From JAGDZR01 sp049115695 (GTDB lineage Bacteria > Bacteroidota > Bacteroidia > Cytophagales > Cyclobacteriaceae): DNA of 64,000 bases. The DNA lies in the NCBI GenBank assembly GCA_049115695.1, contig JAGDZR010000003.1, positions 1-64,000 of the forward strand, in the 5' to 3' direction. Shown here piece after piece: positions 1 to 8,868 of this stretch. Each line of letters opens with the position of its first letter. Position 1 is the first letter of the stretch. The position numbers and the translations under genes are program-made. The notes below the pieces were generated by a model. It was given only the letters and a program-made list of their open reading frames with translations, was not told the origin of the DNA and did not search any database.

Positions 1-3000
1 TCAATGATGCGAGCGGCAATGTATTGACGATTCATCTGGGTTACAGTGAGAAGTTGAGTAGGTCAGACACTTCTGATTTGGTATTCAACCAGAACACAAC
101 AGGCGTGCTCAATCTGCAGAGTATTTCATTTAGCAGTGACAGTTCAGTGCTGTACAGTTATGTGGTCAGTGATAGTGTTGATCAATCGTGGTTTGATTTT
201 GACATAGTGGATGGATTAGATAGTGCCAGTAATGATCTGTTGGATAGTTTGATTGCTGATAGTATTTACATTGATACGAAGAATCCAACGATTTCTAACA
301 TCGTCTTGAGTGCAGACACGATCAATGATGCGAGCGGCAATGTCTTGACGATTCATCTGGGATACAGTGAGAAGTTGAGTAGGTCAGACACTTCTGATTT
401 GGTTTTCAATCAGGACACAACAGGGGTGCTCAATCTGCAGAGTATATCATTTAGCAGTGACAGTTCAGTGCTGTACAGTTATGTGGTCAGTGATAGTATT
501 GATCAATCATGGTTTGATTTTGACATAGTGGGTGGATTAGATAGTGCCAGTAATGCTTTGTTGGACAGTTTGATAGCTGATAGCATTTACATTGACACGA
601 GGAATCCCGCAATTTCATCTCTTACATTCAATATTGACACTATTTCTGATTCAGATGTCTCCAGTCAATTTATAATAACAGCTGTTTATACGGAAAAAAT
701 GGATCGTACTATAAATCCGATTATTGAATTCCAACAGGAGGATACCGCAGGATTAATATTTAATTCTTCATTATGGATCGACGAGTCGACACATGCGTTT
801 CATTATGATTTGATTGATCGTGACACTACGATATGGGATATTGATGTAAAAGTTAAATCTGCGAGAGATACAGTTGGAAATATTCAGCTTGTATTTGATA
901 GTTTGGATGCGTTCAATATAGATACAAAGAACCCGGAAGTCTCTCAAATCATTGTCAGTATAGATACACTAGATGATGCTAATGCAGGAGGAGCCTTTTT
1001 AATAACCACAATTTTCGATGAGCACATGGACAGAAGTATTTATCCGCAGGTTAGTTTTCCTAATGAAGACACTACAGGTCTGGATAGTCTGTCGAGTATA
1101 TGGGTTGATGAAATGACCTATAGAACCATCTATAATTTTACTGATGCAGATACAAGTATTTGGGATATAGACGTGCGTGTATCTGGTGGTCAGGATTCAA
1201 TAGGAAATATTCAGATCATCGGAGATAGTACCGATGCATTCAATATTGACTCGGAAAACCCCATTGTCATTGAAATCGAAGTAAGCCATGATACAATCAG
1301 TGATTCAGATGAAGCAAATCAGTTTATTGTCAGCGTAACTTATTCAGAACCAATGGATAGATCTGTATCGCCCACAATTTCGTATCCATTTGGAGAAAGC
1401 CCGTTGGCAGGAACACCTTCCCTTATTTCTGCTTCTGGAAGATGGTCGTCCAATCGTAACTACATCTTGACATATGAAATTGAAGATGCAGACACGACTA
1501 TATGGGATATTGACATTAATATATCTGCCGCAAAAGATTCAACAGGAAATGTTCAAATACAGAAAGACAGTTTGGATTTGTTTAGCATTGATACACAAAA
1601 TCCGATTGTCACCATAGTAATTGACAATGACACGAAGTATGTAAAGGATGGAGATTCATTGAGGTTGAACATATCATTTTCAGAGCAAGGAGGAGTGCTT
1701 GGAGCAATACCGTCAATTCAAATTGACAGTGATGTGAATGCAGCACTCACGTCAACTTCTGATCCTCTTGTTTGGACGTTTGATTGGATTGTAGGAAAAA
1801 TAGTATCCAATAAAAATGATACGGCTACTTACGGTATTACTGCAATAGACAAGATTGGCAACTCAGCGATTATTAGCTCAAGTCCTATAACTATTGTTGA
1901 TAATACAGTTCCAAGGGTTCAAGTAGTCACCAATCAAACTGATAAGTATTTGAAGGATGGAGATACTGTTTCCATGGAATTGATAATTGAAGATTTGAAT
2001 GGAGTAACTACCACTTTGATAACTCTGTCAAATATGGGAATAAGTGATTCTGCTTTATCTAAGTCTGAAAGTGGATGGCAATTTGACTGGACAGTGGGAA
2101 GTGTGATCAGTGATTTCGATGGTAGTATGTTAATTGGAGTTTTAGCCACGGATAGTGCTGGAAATAGAAGTTTGGTAACAAATGGAGATTCAGCATTTGT
2201 AGTAGACAATACATCACCTCAGCTATCTATTGGTATGCCATCTGAAGACACAACTATTTTTGGTCCTGTTTCCTATTTAATTGACTTTTATGACGATAAT
2301 GGAATTGATCAAAGCAGAATCAATTTTAGTCAGACTGAATTGGTGACGACTCAGTCTGTAAGTGGAGAATGGGTGACAATGGGTAATGGAGAACAAAGGA
2401 CCATTGTACTTTCTGATATAGAAGGAGTTGGTTATGTAGGTTTATTGGTGCCGACAGGTGTTGTATACGATAGTGCGGGAAATGCTAACTCTATTTCCAT
2501 CTTATCCGATTCTGTTCTAGTGAGAAAGATATTGACCGTAAGTGCAGATAATAAGATGATAACGTATGGAGATGATATCCCAGAATTGACTTACTCCTAT
2601 GACGGTTTTTATGGTAATGATGATGAAACTGTGTTATCTAGCCTACCAGTGTTGCAGACAGATTTGAACAAGTATGATTGTCCAACAGAGCCAGGAGAAA
2701 TCAAATTTGCTGTAACCGGGAATGATGATTACTATATTCTTCAGGGAGTCATCGGACAGATATCTGTGAATAAGGTAGATTTAATTGCTACTGCGATTGA
2801 TATGACTATGTTGTATGGGGACCCTGTTCCGGAATTGAATGTTGACTATTCGGACAATTTCATTAATGGAGAGGGCTTTGCAGATCTCGATACCTTACCT
2901 GTGCCGTCAACAATTGCGGATTCCACGTCGAATGTTGGAAATTATGCAATTAATTTTGAAGGATCTGCGCAAGGATTTGACGCATGCTACCAAATAGTCA

Positions 3001-4106
3001 CCATTGCTGGTCAATTGAGCATCTCCCCAGCACCATTGGAAATAGTTGTACAAGACAAGGATGAAGTATTTACGACAGAACCTGATACTATAAGTTTTGA
3101 AATCCAGTCGAGCTCAGAATCACCGTTCAGAAATAATGACGATTTTGATGATGTTAAGGGTGTTCCTGCTTTCAGTCTGACTAGTCTTGATCAAGATGCT
3201 GGATATCTTTACGATGTAAATGCTTCTGGTTTGACAGCATTGAATTATGACATTACCTATAACTCAGGTACACTGGTTTTATACGACCCAACAGCTATCA
3301 CTAGTCAGCCCACTTCAATTGAAATATGTGGATCGGAGAGAATAGAATTCAGCGTAGTTGGGCGGGGAGAATATGATGTTAGATATCAGTGGGAGTATCG
3401 ATCGGATCCAAATGAAGAGTTCAGACCAATAACCAGTGATTTATTTGAAGGACTTCAGGATAGTACATTGAGTGCAGATTCTGTCTTGGAAGCATGGAAT
3501 AACTATGAGTTTAGGGCCCTGGTTGGAAGTGATTTCGGCCAAGATGTTTTCTCTGATGTAGTTTCAGTTACCCTCAAGAAAACACCTCCGGCTGTTTTTG
3601 CTGAAATTAAAGGCACAAATCTACTGGTCACAGATTATTACAATGAAGAAGCTACCTATCAATGGTATAAAGACGGCTCTGTAATAAATGGAGCTACGGA
3701 GCAGTTTTATAGTTCAGATATAGTGCTGGATACAACGGCTGATTATGAGATTGAAATTTGCCAGGATGGTTGCTGTAGAAAATCGTTTGTAGGTCAGTTA
3801 GCATTAGAGCGCGATGCTGTTGATACATCGAGTCTTAAGTCTCCGTCTATTGTGATCGCGCCTAATCCTAGTGATGGCCGATTCAGTGTAACATGGAATC
3901 ATACCTATCAAGGTCCTGTTGAACTTATTTTGGTTGATATGTTTGGCGATGTGATTAAAACATCTTCCGATATTAAAAGTGAAAGCGATTTAAGATGGGA
4001 TGTGAATTTGAATGAAGATTTACCAGATTTCACATCGGGAATATACTTTGTGCTCTTCAGTTTTGAAGATAAGGTGCTTGGAAAAAAATTATTCATTAGA
4101 CGTTGA
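1..4106 (+). CDS. Repeat-rich surface protein with T9SS sorting domain (5' truncated)
   Basis: The reading frame is open from base 3, so the true start lies upstream of the window. The visible part, about 1,368 residues, is a string of about 107-residue Ig-like beta modules. The first two are nearly identical and three diverged copies follow, with recurring IDTKNP and TIWDID motifs. Next come modules with VKDGD and LKDGD motifs, then MBG-like repeats (YGDDIPEL, YGDPVPEL), an Ig-like region and a C-terminal type A sorting domain (APNPSDGRF, SGIYFVLF, final KKLFIRR). Family knowledge says such proteins cross the outer membrane by type IX secretion and are anchored at or released from the surface. 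The module is Asp/Ser/Thr rich, which suggests an adhesin or calcium-bound stalk (inference). The stop overlaps the next gene's start. No enzymatic domain is seen. Confidence 0.85.
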   Translation, partial: NDASGNVLTIHLGYSEKLSRSDTSDLVFNQNTTGVLNLQSISFSSDSSVLYSYVVSDSVDQSWFDFDIVDGLDSASNDLLDSLIADSIYIDTKNPTISNIVLSADTINDASGNVLTIHLGYSEKLSRSDTSDLVFNQDTTGVLNLQSISFSSDSSVLYSYVVSDSIDQSWFDFDIVGGLDSASNALLDSLIADSIYIDTRNPAISSLTFNIDTISDSDVSSQFIITAVYTEKMDRTINPIIEFQQEDTAGLIFNSSLWIDESTHAFHYDLIDRDTTIWDIDVKVKSARDTVGNIQLVFDSLDAFNIDTKNPEVSQIIVSIDTLDDANAGGAFLITTIFDEHMDRSIYPQVSFPNEDTTGLDSLSSIWVDEMTYRTIYNFTDADTSIWDIDVRVSGGQDSIGNIQIIGDSTDAFNIDSENPIVIEIEVSHDTISDSDEANQFIVSVTYSEPMDRSVSPTISYPFGESPLAGTPSLISASGRWSSNRNYILTYEIEDADTTIWDIDINISAAKDSTGNVQIQKDSLDLFSIDTQNPIVTIVIDNDTKYVKDGDSLRLNISFSEQGGVLGAIPSIQIDSDVNAALTSTSDPLVWTFDWIVGKIVSNKNDTATYGITAIDKIGNSAIISSSPITIVDNTVPRVQVVTNQTDKYLKDGDTVSMELIIEDLNGVTTTLITLSNMGISDSALSKSESGWQFDWTVGSVISDFDGSMLIGVLATDSAGNRSLVTNGDSAFVVDNTSPQLSIGMPSEDTTIFGPVSYLIDFYDDNGIDQSRINFSQTELVTTQSVSGEWVTMGNGEQRTIVLSDIEGVGYVGLLVPTGVVYDSAGNANSISILSDSVLVRKILTVSADNKMITYGDDIPELTYSYDGFYGNDDETVLSSLPVLQTDLNKYDCPTEPGEIKFAVTGNDDYYILQGVIGQISVNKVDLIATAIDMTMLYGDPVPELNVDYSDNFINGEGFADLDTLPVPSTIADSTSNVGNYAINFEGSAQGFDACYQIVTIAGQLSISPAPLEIVVQDKDEVFTTEPDTISFEIQSSSESPFRNNDDFDDVKGVPAFSLTSLDQDAGYLYDVNASGLTALNYDITYNSGTLVLYDPTAITSQPTSIEICGSERIEFSVVGRGEYDVRYQWEYRSDPNEEFRPITSDLFEGLQDSTLSADSVLEAWNNYEFRALVGSDFGQDVFSDVVSVTLKKTPPAVFAEIKGTNLLVTDYYNEEATYQWYKDGSVINGATEQFYSSDIVLDTTADYEIEICQDGCCRKSFVGQLALERDAVDTSSLKSPSIVIAPNPSDGRFSVTWNHTYQGPVELILVDMFGDVIKTSSDIKSESDLRWDVNLNEDLPDFTSGIYFVLFSFEDKVLGKKLFIRR
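3..620 (+). repeat. Two near-identical 321-bp tandem repeat units in the surface protein
   Basis: The sequence starting at base 3 recurs at base 324, giving a period of 321 bp (107 codons). Unit 1 covers 3-323; unit 2 stays nearly identical to about base 600. Only scattered differences are visible, and the protein repeats differ at a handful of residues (for example NQN/NQD, DSV/DSI, VDG/VGG). Later modules in the same gene share the length but have diverged, so these two copies reflect recent duplication or gene conversion. More copies may lie upstream. Confidence 0.9.
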
Positions 4107-5503
4107 GGTGGATTTTAACCATATCGATCATGCTAATGGGTTCAGCATTACTTGCACAACGGACCAACATTGACCTTGGTATCAGAAAAAGTTTACGTGA
4201 TCAATTAGATGATATTGTTTTTGATTTTCAATCCTATGGAAGGCTAAATGATGATGTAAGTAGAATTCAATTTAAAAGATTATTCACCGACACAGCAGAG
4301 GTTTTTGACTTCATCACTCCCAATTATGTTACCGAAAAAAGAAAGACAGGGCAAGAAATTGTAAAATCTGTTGATGCATTCATAGAGGACGTCCAAGCGG
4401 AATTTCCTCAAGGTTTCATGCAGGTATCTGTCAAAGATGCTAGTCTTGGTAGTGCCATTGACTACAATACGTTTAACATATCTCAAAGACAAATTGATTT
4501 GGAGATTGAGTTCGATATTGTAGGTATTTCAGCTGATGGTGGACAATACTCTAATGACCCTAAATTGAAGTTTCTTATCGTGTTTGATACGCTTAATAAT
4601 TTAGCCGGAAATATCCAGATCGCAGGAATTGAGAAGATTGAAAGTAGGCTTAGGTTTCAACAGGAGGAGAGGCAGCCATTGTTTGAAAAACAGATTGGTT
4701 TTAATGGCGGTTATTCAATAGTCAGCTCCAATACGGATGATTTGTTTTTTGGTGAGGACTATTCAATGGACAAAATTTCCATCGATAGCGATATAAGTTA
4801 TTCCGCGGGAATCGATTTGATTAGACTGGTTGCAGCTCCTGAACCGAATGAATTTTCATGGAGCTTTGGTCTTTATTTTTCTGAAATTGGATTCCAGTTG
4901 TCAATGGACAGCTATTACTATAGTGATGTCAGAATTGATAAAGACAATGACCTTTATTTCAACAATGTGATCGGAGAAAATTTTCGTGAAAATGTAAAAA
5001 TGCGATTTTTGGAAATCCCTCTTCGGTTTAGATATGAACGTGCATTTTCCAGAATATTCTCATTTTATATTCAACCAGGGGTTGATTTAGGTTACAACTA
5101 TCAAACCATCTTCTCGGGAAGTGGGACGTTTACTTATACTGGATTTTATCCTGAATTAAATTTATTAATCAGGGATGTAGAGGAGTACAATTTTGTAAGT
5201 GATTATCAGCAAACATTTAACGATCAAATGATCCAAACATCTAATTATGCAGTATCTGGTGCACTAAATGTTGGATTTAATATGAAAGTGTTTGACGGGT
5301 GGCTCGTTTATCTCGGCGCGGCTGCATCGAAAAGCGTAATCAATTTGTCAATAAAAGAGACTAATCATTTGATTTCAACTGAGATGGGGCAAAATGCAGG
5401 TGTCACACCTTCAATGTCCTTTATTGATTTTGGAAAATATGGAATCCAGGTTGCAATTCGTAAAAAGTTTGAAACAAAAAATGGTTTGCTTAAGCTAGAA
5501 TGA
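4103..5503 (+). CDS. Outer-membrane beta-barrel protein with N-terminal periplasmic domain
   Basis: This is a 466-aa protein with a signal peptide ending near ALLAQ at residue 19. Residues 20-190 form an unrecognised alpha/beta domain. From about residue 200, alternating hydrophobic and aromatic strands (WSFGLYFSEIGF, FYIQPGVDLGY) look like a Bacteroidetes outer-membrane beta-barrel. The TTG at 4103 overlaps the TGA of the surface protein, which implies translational coupling. An ATG at 4130 is possible but would leave a very short signal peptide, so TTG is preferred. It could serve as an outer-membrane partner of the upstream T9SS protein or of the downstream envelope module; neither is proven. 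No specific family is recognised. Confidence 0.75.
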   Translation: MRWILTISIMLMGSALLAQRTNIDLGIRKSLRDQLDDIVFDFQSYGRLNDDVSRIQFKRLFTDTAEVFDFITPNYVTEKRKTGQEIVKSVDAFIEDVQAEFPQGFMQVSVKDASLGSAIDYNTFNISQRQIDLEIEFDIVGISADGGQYSNDPKLKFLIVFDTLNNLAGNIQIAGIEKIESRLRFQQEERQPLFEKQIGFNGGYSIVSSNTDDLFFGEDYSMDKISIDSDISYSAGIDLIRLVAAPEPNEFSWSFGLYFSEIGFQLSMDSYYYSDVRIDKDNDLYFNNVIGENFRENVKMRFLEIPLRFRYERAFSRIFSFYIQPGVDLGYNYQTIFSGSGTFTYTGFYPELNLLIRDVEEYNFVSDYQQTFNDQMIQTSNYAVSGALNVGFNMKVFDGWLVYLGAAASKSVINLSIKETNHLISTEMGQNAGVTPSMSFIDFGKYGIQVAIRKKFETKNGLLKLE

Positions 5504-5557
5504 TGAAGGTCTGGATAACTAATTATATTTTTGAGTACCAACTTTACCTAAGAGCTA

Positions 5558-6451
5558 ATGAGTAAAGAACATAGAAAGAAGGAACGTGTTGTCATATTTA
5601 CAGGTTTGGCACTGATTGCTGCAGCATCAGTATCACTCGCGTTTCAATTAAAATCAACCGTTTCGTCAGATAAAGGGTTGCTTGATTTCAATTACCAGCA
5701 AGCAGCGCTGGCTGGTGAAAACGTATCTTTCGAAAACATATCGGACATAGGCGATGAGGACAATTGGGAGTGGGATTTCGGTGATGGATATCCATCAGTT
5801 GACTCAAGGAGCACCAGTCATGCTTATGAAACGGGGGGATTATTTACAGTCTCACTAACATACACAGGGCAGGAGCCACCAGTTGTGAAAAGGCAGGTCA
5901 TTGCCGTAACGGGATCCCCACCACCAAATGCTCAGTTCTCTCTTGAGAAAACAAATTTTAAAGTAGGAGAACAAGTTACTTTTGCAAACACTTCAAATAA
6001 TGCGGATGAATTTATTTGGACCTTTGATAATAAAGGAAACGCCTCATACGAAGTAGAACCAACTTTCGTTTACGATGAACCCGGGACTTATAGAGTATTA
6101 CTCATGGCAACTAATAAGATTGGGCAGGTGCATGAGCATACTATGGATATTACTGTTGAAGAATCCAAAATAGCTACTATAGCTACACATCAGCCAATAT
6201 ATGATGAATCTTCCTTGACAGATGCATTAACGGGTTTAGCAAATTCCGACATGAGCCGAAGAGATAAGAAGAGTGTAAAACGTCAAATAATCTTAGACGC
6301 AGCGTCAATATCCATTCCAGTTGGTTCAATCAGTCTTGAGAACTATTTGAATAAAATACAACTTGAGGCCAGTAGCAACAAAATATCAATATCGGTTGCT
6401 GAAATAAGAAGAAATAGAGCAAATAAAATTATTGAAATAATAATCGAATGA
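5558..6451 (+). CDS. Membrane-anchored periplasmic protein with two PKD domains
   Basis: This 297-aa protein has one N-terminal membrane helix (residues 11-30) and no cleavage site. Two PKD-type beta-sandwich domains follow: the first around residues 45-120 carries the DFGDG motif at 73-77, and the second around 125-200 carries the related WTFDN...FVYDEPGTYRV pattern. The last 80 residues (215-297) are charged and end in IIEIIIE; I do not recognise this domain. The expected topology is a short cytoplasmic tail, one membrane helix and a periplasmic body. Its stop overlaps the start of the VWA/TssR-like gene, so the two are probably translated together. PKD domains mostly mediate protein or glycan contacts, so a structural scaffold role is inferred. 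It heads the five-gene envelope module. Confidence 0.8.
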   Translation: MSKEHRKKERVVIFTGLALIAAASVSLAFQLKSTVSSDKGLLDFNYQQAALAGENVSFENISDIGDEDNWEWDFGDGYPSVDSRSTSHAYETGGLFTVSLTYTGQEPPVVKRQVIAVTGSPPPNAQFSLEKTNFKVGEQVTFANTSNNADEFIWTFDNKGNASYEVEPTFVYDEPGTYRVLLMATNKIGQVHEHTMDITVEESKIATIATHQPIYDESSLTDALTGLANSDMSRRDKKSVKRQIILDAASISIPVGSISLENYLNKIQLEASSNKISISVAEIRRNRANKIIEIIIE

Positions 6452-8859
6452 CGAGAAGAATAATAAAATACGTTGCTGTTTTTCTATTCAGTTCTTGCTA
6501 TTTGACTGGTATAGGACAAACACTGTTGGGTTCTTCAGCAATGAGGAAACCTAAAGTATATGAACGTCCAAGAGTAGATGTGACGGATCGAGCATATGCA
6601 GTAGAGGAGTCACGATCAAGTCAACTTTGGGTAGTCTGGTGTGATAGGGCTGGAGTACGCACTTCCAACGGTTCTGTTTTGGGATTAATGCAGAAATTCT
6701 GGGTAGTTGATGAAAATGAACGTGAAATTCATATCGTCGAATATAATGCAGCTAAGTATAACAGAGGGCTTAATGAGTTTAGGGAAGAGCCGGATGATTT
6801 TGGTTGGGTCCAAAAGAGTCAAATGCTACTATGGAGTGAAGGATTGAGAAGCGCAAAACAGGGTTTTAGAGTAAAGGCAATGACTGTAAGTACGCCTGAA
6901 ACCATCCTAGCTTCTGGCATTGAAGAGCTAAATGAAGCGGGTCGAAAAATGGCCTTTTATGATAGTCCAACATCAAAGGAAATGAATGATAAGGACTCGC
7001 CATTATTCAATATATTTTACTTATTCAAAGAGTCGAACGAGAGATATCTGCTAGGAAGAAGAGATAATATTTCAACAGGAGAAGCTGGCGACTATATTTA
7101 TGGATGGGTTGATAAGAGTAGCGTAACCACATGGGATTTACGCCAGGCTCTCGAACCAAACTGGGAGACTTCAGCAGTTCAAGAGCGAAATACAGCAAGA
7201 GTATTACCGGCTGCTTTCAGATCAGCTTCAGAGGCCGAAGCATATGCCAATGGATCAATTACTAATTCTGCATCACTTTGGAGTAGGGCCTACGAAAAGC
7301 GAGAGCAACCAGACTGGAAGCGTTTTCCAATTTTCGAACAGAATGAGAATATTATCAAAACTGGGGTGATCAGTGGATTGTTTAGTGAAAGTGGTGATAA
7401 GCAACAAGAAATAACGGCTGAAGAATATGCTACATATCAAAAATTGTATAACCGACAGAGAGAAAAAGCTCGGAATATCAATATCGTTTTCGCGATTGAT
7501 GGGACACGGAGTATGGCTGCTGAGATTGATGCCACAAGGCGTGCTGTTACAAGGAGTTTAGGGGAGTTAACAGACTCAGAAAATAATTATAGAATAGGCG
7601 TAGTTGTCTATCGTGACTTTGAAGAGGAAGAACAGTATCAATTTGAAAAATACAGTCTTACTAATGATAAGAATCAAATTATCTCCGACTTAGGTTTTAT
7701 TGAAGAATATCATCAAAATGATAAATCTACAGCAGAAGCACTGTTTACCGGACTTTATCATAGCGCTCGAATGTTCAATTATAGAGAAGATGAAACTAAT
7801 GTGATTATCCTTATAGGGGATGCTGGCGCCAATGAGGAAAATGACATTGAACTTGAGAATTTTGACAAATTAAAGCGAATGATGGGTAATTATTCTATCT
7901 CATTATTTGCGATTCAAGCCAAGCACGGAAATCATGAGTCATATGATGATTTCATTTTTCAAATCAGAGAATTAATTCTGGAGTCAGCGGCCAAAGCCAT
8001 ACAAGTAACAAACCAGGAATGGGCAGGCACAAACCTTATTTCCTTTGATGAAGAACTCGCTTTTGAACAAGATAAGAGTTCAGAAGTTTCGACTTTATAT
8101 CGTTTGAATGAAAGATCATCTAATGTTCAGGGAGGAATACAGTACGTTGAGACAGGGCAGGTGATTGAGCCAGAACAGGTGCAATCTGAAATAGTCGGAC
8201 TGATCGATATGGTTGATCAATCAAACAACATGCTATTGAATGCCATGGAGGGTATAATGAACAGTGTTGTTGGACCAGGCGGAATAGCCGGAGCAGAAGA
8301 AATACTTACACCTCAGATGGCTGATTTCCTAAGCAAGGCTGGATTTGATAATAGTATGATGAAAACACTAATGGAAAAGAAGTATCAATTCCTGTTTGAG
8401 TCATATGTTCCATTGAAAACGAATACCCTCGAGTATCCTTTGTTTAAGTATGTGCTTTTTCTTGATCAGGGAGAACTGGATGATTTGACTAATGATCTTT
8501 CAGAGCTAGTTGAATTAGACCTCACAGGCTATCAAAAGAGACAACAGCTTAGTGATGTCTGGTTTGAAATATTAAGTCTTAACTACGGAGTTAAAGACGT
8601 GAACGAAATACGTGATAAGAAGATATCAGAACTTGTGGAGTTGGTTACCGGACTGCCTGCACAAACGGAACTATTAACCAAATATAAGTTTGAGGATTTA
8701 AGAGACCAGGTGAAAGTTTCGAATCAAGAATTTAACGAATTACTTTTTGCGATAAAGAGTAAACTTGATTTATTGAGACAAATCAATGGTAACAATGACC
8801 ATATGTTCGTTTCCAATGATGCTTCATTTTATTGGATTCCTCAAGAGTTTTTTCCTTGA
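6448..8859 (+). CDS. TssR-like periplasmic protein with VWA domain
   Basis: The protein is 803 aa with a signal peptide ending near GIGQ (residue 24). Two SH3-like modules each end in a GWV(Q/D)KS..W motif, at about residues 55-135 and 165-235. A von Willebrand A domain occupies about 342-530 with a MIDAS-type DGTRS at 351-355, GVVVYRDF, and IGDAGAN with Asp458. A helical C-terminal region ends in FYWIPQEFFP. The N-terminal layout and VWA domain recall TssR, a periplasmic component of the Bacteroidetes T6SS envelope complex; this is my recollection of the family, not a search result. DxTxS in place of DxSxS may still bind metal. It is a paralog of the next gene, 10 bp downstream. It probably acts as a metal-dependent adhesion or assembly protein in the periplasm. 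Confidence 0.7.
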   Translation: MTRRIIKYVAVFLFSSCYLTGIGQTLLGSSAMRKPKVYERPRVDVTDRAYAVEESRSSQLWVVWCDRAGVRTSNGSVLGLMQKFWVVDENEREIHIVEYNAAKYNRGLNEFREEPDDFGWVQKSQMLLWSEGLRSAKQGFRVKAMTVSTPETILASGIEELNEAGRKMAFYDSPTSKEMNDKDSPLFNIFYLFKESNERYLLGRRDNISTGEAGDYIYGWVDKSSVTTWDLRQALEPNWETSAVQERNTARVLPAAFRSASEAEAYANGSITNSASLWSRAYEKREQPDWKRFPIFEQNENIIKTGVISGLFSESGDKQQEITAEEYATYQKLYNRQREKARNINIVFAIDGTRSMAAEIDATRRAVTRSLGELTDSENNYRIGVVVYRDFEEEEQYQFEKYSLTNDKNQIISDLGFIEEYHQNDKSTAEALFTGLYHSARMFNYREDETNVIILIGDAGANEENDIELENFDKLKRMMGNYSISLFAIQAKHGNHESYDDFIFQIRELILESAAKAIQVTNQEWAGTNLISFDEELAFEQDKSSEVSTLYRLNERSSNVQGGIQYVETGQVIEPEQVQSEIVGLIDMVDQSNNMLLNAMEGIMNSVVGPGGIAGAEEILTPQMADFLSKAGFDNSMMKTLMEKKYQFLFESYVPLKTNTLEYPLFKYVLFLDQGELDDLTNDLSELVELDLTGYQKRQQLSDVWFEILSLNYGVKDVNEIRDKKISELVELVTGLPAQTELLTKYKFEDLRDQVKVSNQEFNELLFAIKSKLDLLRQINGNNDHMFVSNDASFYWIPQEFFP

Positions 8860-8868
8860 TACTATTGA

